Shown in pieces: positions 59,346 to 64,000 of a DNA stretch of 64,000 nt. The DNA comes from Anisus vortex (taxonomy: Eukaryota; Mollusca; Gastropoda; Planorbidae). The stretch is taken from contig OX421497.1 in the NCBI GenBank assembly GCA_949126835.1, forward strand, positions 25,709,612 through 25,773,611, in the 5' to 3' direction. Each line of letters begins with the position of its first letter. Position 1 is the stretch's first letter. A program made the translations under genes and the position numbers. The notes below the pieces were generated by a model. It was not told the DNA's origin. It did not search any database and was given only the letters and a program-made list of their open reading frames with translations.

Positions 59346-59462
59346 TTAGCATGCTCATATAGATAATTATACATATCATGTAACAATGAAATAATAAAAA
59401 ACAAGGTTAAATGAAATTATTTATATTTTTTATGCTAAGTAATATTAACCTAATAATAGAAT

Positions 59463-59870
59463 ATCTTATCTTATGTAATACAGACGCTTCTTCTTCTTCT
59501 GCCTTCTCGTCCCTGAGGAACAGGCGCCGATTATCGACGTCTGTGGTCCTTCCTAGGACATAGGCCACCAACAAGGGTCCTCCAGGCATCTCTATCCTGG
59601 GGCAGTCTCTCCAGCTCCCCCCCAAGTAAGGCCAAACTCCTTGGCATCTGCTTCCACATACAGACGCTCCTTCTATGATTATTGTGCACTACGCTCATTT
59701 GTGGTCTGAGTCTAGTCTTGCATTTTCATTAGTGTTTTCAATAATGTTAAGTTACTGGTTTTTCCTACTTTGTTCAGGCATTCCATTCCATGCCCGGATT
59801 TCACTGCAAAGTCCAGTAAAATTATACCAGTTTATCAGAATATCAGTTGTTTAAAACAGTGTGATTTGAG
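59463..59870 (-). mobile_element. CR1-like LINE 3' end split by a nested insertion
   Basis: Inverted, it matches the LINE at 46480-46735: the WHGMECLNK-type coding end, ATGCAAGACTAGACTCAGAC and the GAAGGAGCGTCTGTA tail. It is interrupted at 59489-59657 by another retrotransposon. Confidence 0.8.
59489..59657 (-). mobile_element. Nested non-LTR 3' end with target duplication
   Basis: Flanked by the 11-bp duplication ATACAGACGCT (59478-59488 and 59658-59668). On the minus strand it encodes a short DRDAWRTLVGGLCP motif and ends in a (GAA)n tail, both typical of the 3' end of a non-LTR retrotransposon. Only 169 bp were inserted. Confidence 0.85.
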
Positions 59871-61687
59871 AACCTTGAATAGAGGTCTATACTGGTATGT
59901 TACGAGTTGAAACACACGTTTTAAAACGTGGAAGGAATTAGTAAAGCAAAGTGCGTAATCCATACATTTTAAATGCACAATGATTAAATAAACAATTCTA
60001 TCCCTGCACAGCTTTTCTATTCACATATGTACATAATAAACTCTGAGTGACCCAATTATTGCATAGAAGTAAACTGGAAATGGGTAATAAGAGATGCTGA
60101 CACACTGTTGGTTTAAAGTTTAAACTTATTACAGTTCCTTAAAAAACTATACGAATGTGTGGCGCGGTGGTCTCTTTACATACGCTACCCGACGACAGTG
60201 CAGGTATATGAGCGACACACCACGGTAAAGACCCGATGGGAATTCCGCAGTGGGGGAAAAGTAATGTAGTGCAAGTGGCTGCGGAGACGGTACCCTATGT
60301 TACGCGGGGGCGTGCCGTGGGGTGACTAGTCTAGGACAGGACCTTAGTGTGCCTCTCCCCCCCCCCCCCCACTTGCTCCACCCCTTTGTACGTCGTTACG
60401 ACCTGGACTCAAGGGCCAAAAGGCTCGTCCAATTTTTGTTAAACATTTTGAAATTTACATAGCGGTGAAAGGCGACTCCTTTCCAAATCATTAACATCAG
60501 ATAGAAGTAAGTAATGTCGGCAAGGTATTGTCATGGCCACATATTAATCATTGTAATTTGCGATCAAAAAGTAAAACGGTAAACTCTGTTATAGATAGTA
60601 AAGACCATAAGAATTTGAAACGGATATTTTAATGTTTGCTTTTATATGTTTAAAATGCAAGAGATTAATGATCTCAAAAATGGCCATCTTTAACAAAAAT
60701 ACTGATTTCTTCTTTTTTTTTTTTAAATCTTATCGTTTTTTGTCTATTTTTGGGATTATAGATTTACAGAATATGTATGTACTGCAATACTTTAAAAGTA
60801 ATATTGAGACCACAAACTATATGTCTTACTAGAGATTAAAAATAAAAAATACAAATACACGAACAAATGGAAAAAACTGTTTACATTATTTTTCTTACAA
60901 TGTTACAGAAATACTGTAGGAAATAAAAGCATTTTGTAAATGAAAAATGTGTGTCCTAGAATTTAAATTCTGACTCTGCGCAAAATGCGACTAGTGGACC
61001 ATAGAAATCAACGGAAAGTATGTCACCGACAAGTCAAGTGCAAGTGAAGAAACACCCTTTAAATCTGAAATAAACATGGGGTGGATGGTAAAAACCCGTA
61101 ACATGTAGAATATAGATAAATCACAAACAACGCAAACCTGAGTAAAAATATATGGTCACAGATGCTGGATGAAATAAAAATAAAAGCGGAAGAGATGAAA
61201 GATTGTTGCAGAGGCGTTATGGCATGTTTGCTCTAATTCAGATTTTATAATTGATAAACACACTTTCATGTTGAAGAAGAAGAATATGTACTGACACAGA
61301 GCAAGGGTTGGGAGACTTTCTATACTCTTACATACCAAGGACACATTAAATTGAAAGAAAACGCACAGAATACTCACTGAGATGTACCATAAATATGTTA
61401 GCTCACGTGAATAATAATAAATTACTTTTCTTGTAAATTCACAGCCTACTTTCAACACTCTTATATGTCAATTCCTGAACATTCTCTTGTCAACCTGTAG
61501 TGTCATTATTTTAACAGGTTAATATAGCTTTCACAATAGTGTCTATTGGCCGCTGGGTCATTATAGGTAATGGTCTATTACTAACGCTGTTAGTAAAAAA
61601 TACTCCTAAAACTGTCCTGTCGTGTGTACAGTACTATTATTTCCAACAAATTCAATGTTATAGTCTAACTGCAAACAAGAATTAATG
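59871..61687. other. Spacer with one GC-rich unclassified segment
   Basis: Mostly AT-rich. From about 60155 to 60440 the composition is sharply richer in G and C (GTGTGGCGCGGTGGTC, GTTACGCGGGGGCGTGCCG, a C homopolymer, ACGTCGTTACGACCTGG), which suggests an inserted repeat I cannot name. The 3' UTR of the minus-strand gene at 61688 probably lies in the right part. Confidence 0.5.
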
Positions 61688-61870
61688 TTATCCTTCTCCA
61701 GGCACACAGTGTCCGTACGTCTCATTGTTCTTGTATTTACACAGAAGGCCTGCTGAACAGTCGCAGAGATAGCCTTCGGACTCCCGTAGACATAACTCTC
61801 CCAGAGATAGCATTGGTTTGCAGATTGTGCTGACCAGCAGATTACGGTCCAAATCTTCAAATGATATCAC
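61688..61870 (-). CDS. Prokineticin/astakine-like secreted protein, last coding exon
   Basis: A 60-codon minus-strand exon entered after TTTTTTTTAAG and ending at a stop at 61688-61690. It has six cysteines spaced C-x9-C-x8-C-x-C-x5-C-x10-C, with LGELC, LCDC, SAGLLC and HCVPG. This is the C-terminal half of the colipase/prokineticin fold, as in vertebrate prokineticins and the invertebrate blood-cell cytokine astakine. The first gap (nine) and the C-x-C-x5-C core agree with that family; the second gap is short. The N-terminal half and signal peptide should be on exons to the right, but I could not find them before 64000. The identification is by pattern only, and other small cysteine-rich ligands such as Dickkopf-like fragments remain possible. 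Confidence 0.6.
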   Translation of the reverse strand: MISFEDLDRNLLVSTICKPMLSLGELCLRESEGYLCDCSAGLLCKYKNNETYGHCVPGEG

Positions 61871-62253
61871 CTTAAAAAAAATAAATAAAGCAATTGTATG
61901 TAATTATCTACTGAATAGAAGGACCTTCTGACAACTAAACGCGTATAAAATGATTGTATCATCTATAAAGATGGTTTTAACAGAATATCGATTCTTTCAT
62001 TTAAAAGTGTTATTGTTATTTGCATTCTAACGACTTACTTTATTCATTACTAATGAACATATATGTGAAGTGTAATAAATGGGTTGGGTAAGATGAATCA
62101 GACAAAAGAGAATACAAATTCATAAAAATCAGTGAACTGTCGAAAATGACCGAAAAAAAGACTTTTTTTTACATAGTTCTGAAAGTGACTAAAAGTGTAA
62201 TAAACTCTAAGCCTTAGTAGAAAATGTTTTAAACTGTGTCAAATGCCATTTAC

Positions 62254-62284
<31 letters not shown>

Positions 62285-63714
62285 TTATGTATACACAAGT
62301 ATTGGACAGCGTTCATAAATATTATTACTTCCATCTAGTTAAACTTTATTGGGTGATATATTCGTTATGCTTAATGACCACCATTTTGTATGGAAACCAA
62401 ATATAGTTTTAAGCGTATGAACGCATTTGTTGCTACAACAAAGATGCATATGTCTCTGAACTATTCTAACAACATAACATTATTATTAATGTTTATATTT
62501 TTTAAAACAAAAAGCAAAAAATAAATAAATGAACACAATATAAATTCTGCACATTAAAGTTCAACATCTTCAGCTCAAAGTAAAATTGTAAAACTGTTAA
62601 AATGAATCCAACTGAAGCCATTAGAGATGTACAGTATTGAAATTCAATACTTTCCCAGGATTTTTAAGAAGGGGTAATTTTATGATACGCGAGAATCTTC
62701 TTTCAACTAACGAAAATAGCAACGAGGGTAGTTCCTACGTAACGCACCAGGAACATAATGCTGAAAGTGGGTTGTTAACTGCAATACTTTATAGTGAAGT
62801 ATTATGTAATAGCAAACCGTGTAACAGGTGTTATCGATTAGAATAAAAATTTAGTCTGCTAGAATAAATATTGGCCTTTAAAAGAGATTTTAAGTTGTTC
62901 TTATACTAACTTCAGAAAGCTAACGTTAATCTAATTGACATAAATTTTAATGAAAAAACTACTATTGGTTTAAAATATCATCTTTCTGCAAAATGTTTAT
63001 TCTAAGTTATATGACATTTTTACTCTATTTTTAGTGTAATCGGACAAGAGATGACATTCATTCATAATGAGGTTTACATCAATGTCATCTCAAAAACCAT
63101 TGAAACATCCCATTCAGTTTCTCAATGTCCGAGCCACAGCTTCAATTCAATTTGAAATATTCAGCCCATGTTATCGACCCAGCCAACCACCCAGCCACTC
63201 ACCCGCACACAACCCAGCCACTCACCCTCACACCACAACGGTTCCAGACTTTATTCCGAAGATAAGACTGTCTCAATGGGGGATCAACTGTGAGATAACT
63301 TCATCACACAAGAAAGTCTACTACCAATCAACATCTCGCTTCATACGGTCTATTATATCGCTGAACTCAGGGGAAGACAAGTCGTAGTCAGGGGGTAGAC
63401 AACTCGTATTTAGGGGGAAATAAACGCGTGGATAGTCAAGTCAAGATTAACTGCTTTTACTTTTAAATGAGCAATAAAATTCTAACGTAGACTAATTTGG
63501 ACAATATTGGATTACCTATAAAATAAATATAGATCTACACTTGTATTTTTTAAAATAATGTTTCAGTAAATTAAGTATATAACATTTTAGAGTATGAACA
63601 CTAAATAGGTCCACTTGTTTTCAGTGACATTGATTTCTTGTTTGATTGATTGAAAAGTAGCCTAAAGTTTACCTTTCTTATACCGTAAATAACTTTTTTT
63701 TTTCTCAGCTATAG
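61871..63714. other. Unannotated AT-rich DNA
   Basis: Probably intron or 5' region of the minus-strand gene. It has an A homopolymer at about 62253-62280 and a short proline/histidine-rich repeat (CAGCCACTCACCC) at 63180-63235 that creates a spurious 106-codon frame. No exon of the cysteine-rich protein could be recognised. Confidence 0.5.
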
Positions 63715-64000
63715 CCACTTACATGATATAAACAATGACATGATAATATCAACCACTGATCTAACAATATCGACAGTTTACTAAACTTATCAACACATTA
63801 CCCGACTATATGAAACTGACCTAGCGATATTAACGCTGACCTAATAGTATCATCATCATTGGCCTAATTTATTAAAATCTCATTTAATATTAACACAGAC
63901 CGTTATGGATCAACATTACTAAAATAACACTGACCTGTTTGAGAACTGACTTAACTATATCAACATTAACCTAGCTGTATCAACAATGACGTCTACTTTA
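63715..64000 (+). repeat. Degenerate tandem repeat, running off the window
   Basis: A unit of about 22-25 bp built on CTGACCTAAC(A/T)ATATCAACA recurs about ten times with much divergence. Confidence 0.7.

Noticed and set aside
63067..63387. 106-codon frame with proline/histidine repeats
   Set aside because: Built on a short tandem repeat, with no start context or domain.

Overview
This is animal nuclear DNA: AT-rich, with spliced genes (GT-AG introns), TTAA- and TA-flanked DNA transposons, many hAT elements, tRNA-derived SINEs, CR1-like LINEs and several minisatellites. The small secreted cysteine-rich peptides, the IAP-type RING protein, the SINE style and the frequent TAGGCCTA palindrome suggest a lophotrochozoan, probably a gastropod mollusc. 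That assignment is inference; no single marker proves it.

Layout. 1-15800 is intergenic and built from layered transposons: a non-autonomous hAT (1768-2904), a CR1-like LINE relic, a pogo/Tigger-like element whose transposase gene carries a minisatellite (4142-6173), a hAT nested in another hAT with both 8-bp target duplications intact (6826-10023 and 7091-9857), two short hAT MITEs and a poorly classified hAT-like composite (about 12012-15045). 16198-30445 is one plus-strand gene of ten exons that join in frame to about 667 codons and end in a C3HC4 RING with IAP-type spacing. A three-exon cassette in it is duplicated in tandem, and its introns hold a pogo MITE, a piggyBac-like element, a SINE and a 27-unit minisatellite in which every unit carries AATAAA. 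30446-40095 holds five tandem-repeat arrays, including a 218-bp higher-order array at 33439-35195, then a SINE and a broken minus-strand LINE.

40395-59115 is a tandem segmental duplication. Each copy carries one four-exon gene (one non-coding and three coding exons) for a secreted cysteine-rich peptide, with a TATA box, signal peptide, dibasic-terminated propeptide and eight-cysteine mature domain. The two copies differ by dated insertions: hAT, piggyBac MITE and SINE in copy 1, and a probable solo LTR in copy 2. Their mature domains differ almost only by amino-acid replacements. On the minus strand at 61688-61870 lies the last coding exon of a prokineticin/astakine-like secreted protein. The remainder to 64000 is unannotated AT-rich DNA with LINE relics and a degenerate tandem repeat at the right edge.

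Taken together, an IAP-type RING protein, a pair of rapidly diverging secreted peptides and a cytokine-like protein lie within 64 kb. All three could belong to host defence or cell-survival control, but the sequence shows no shared regulation and the grouping may be chance.
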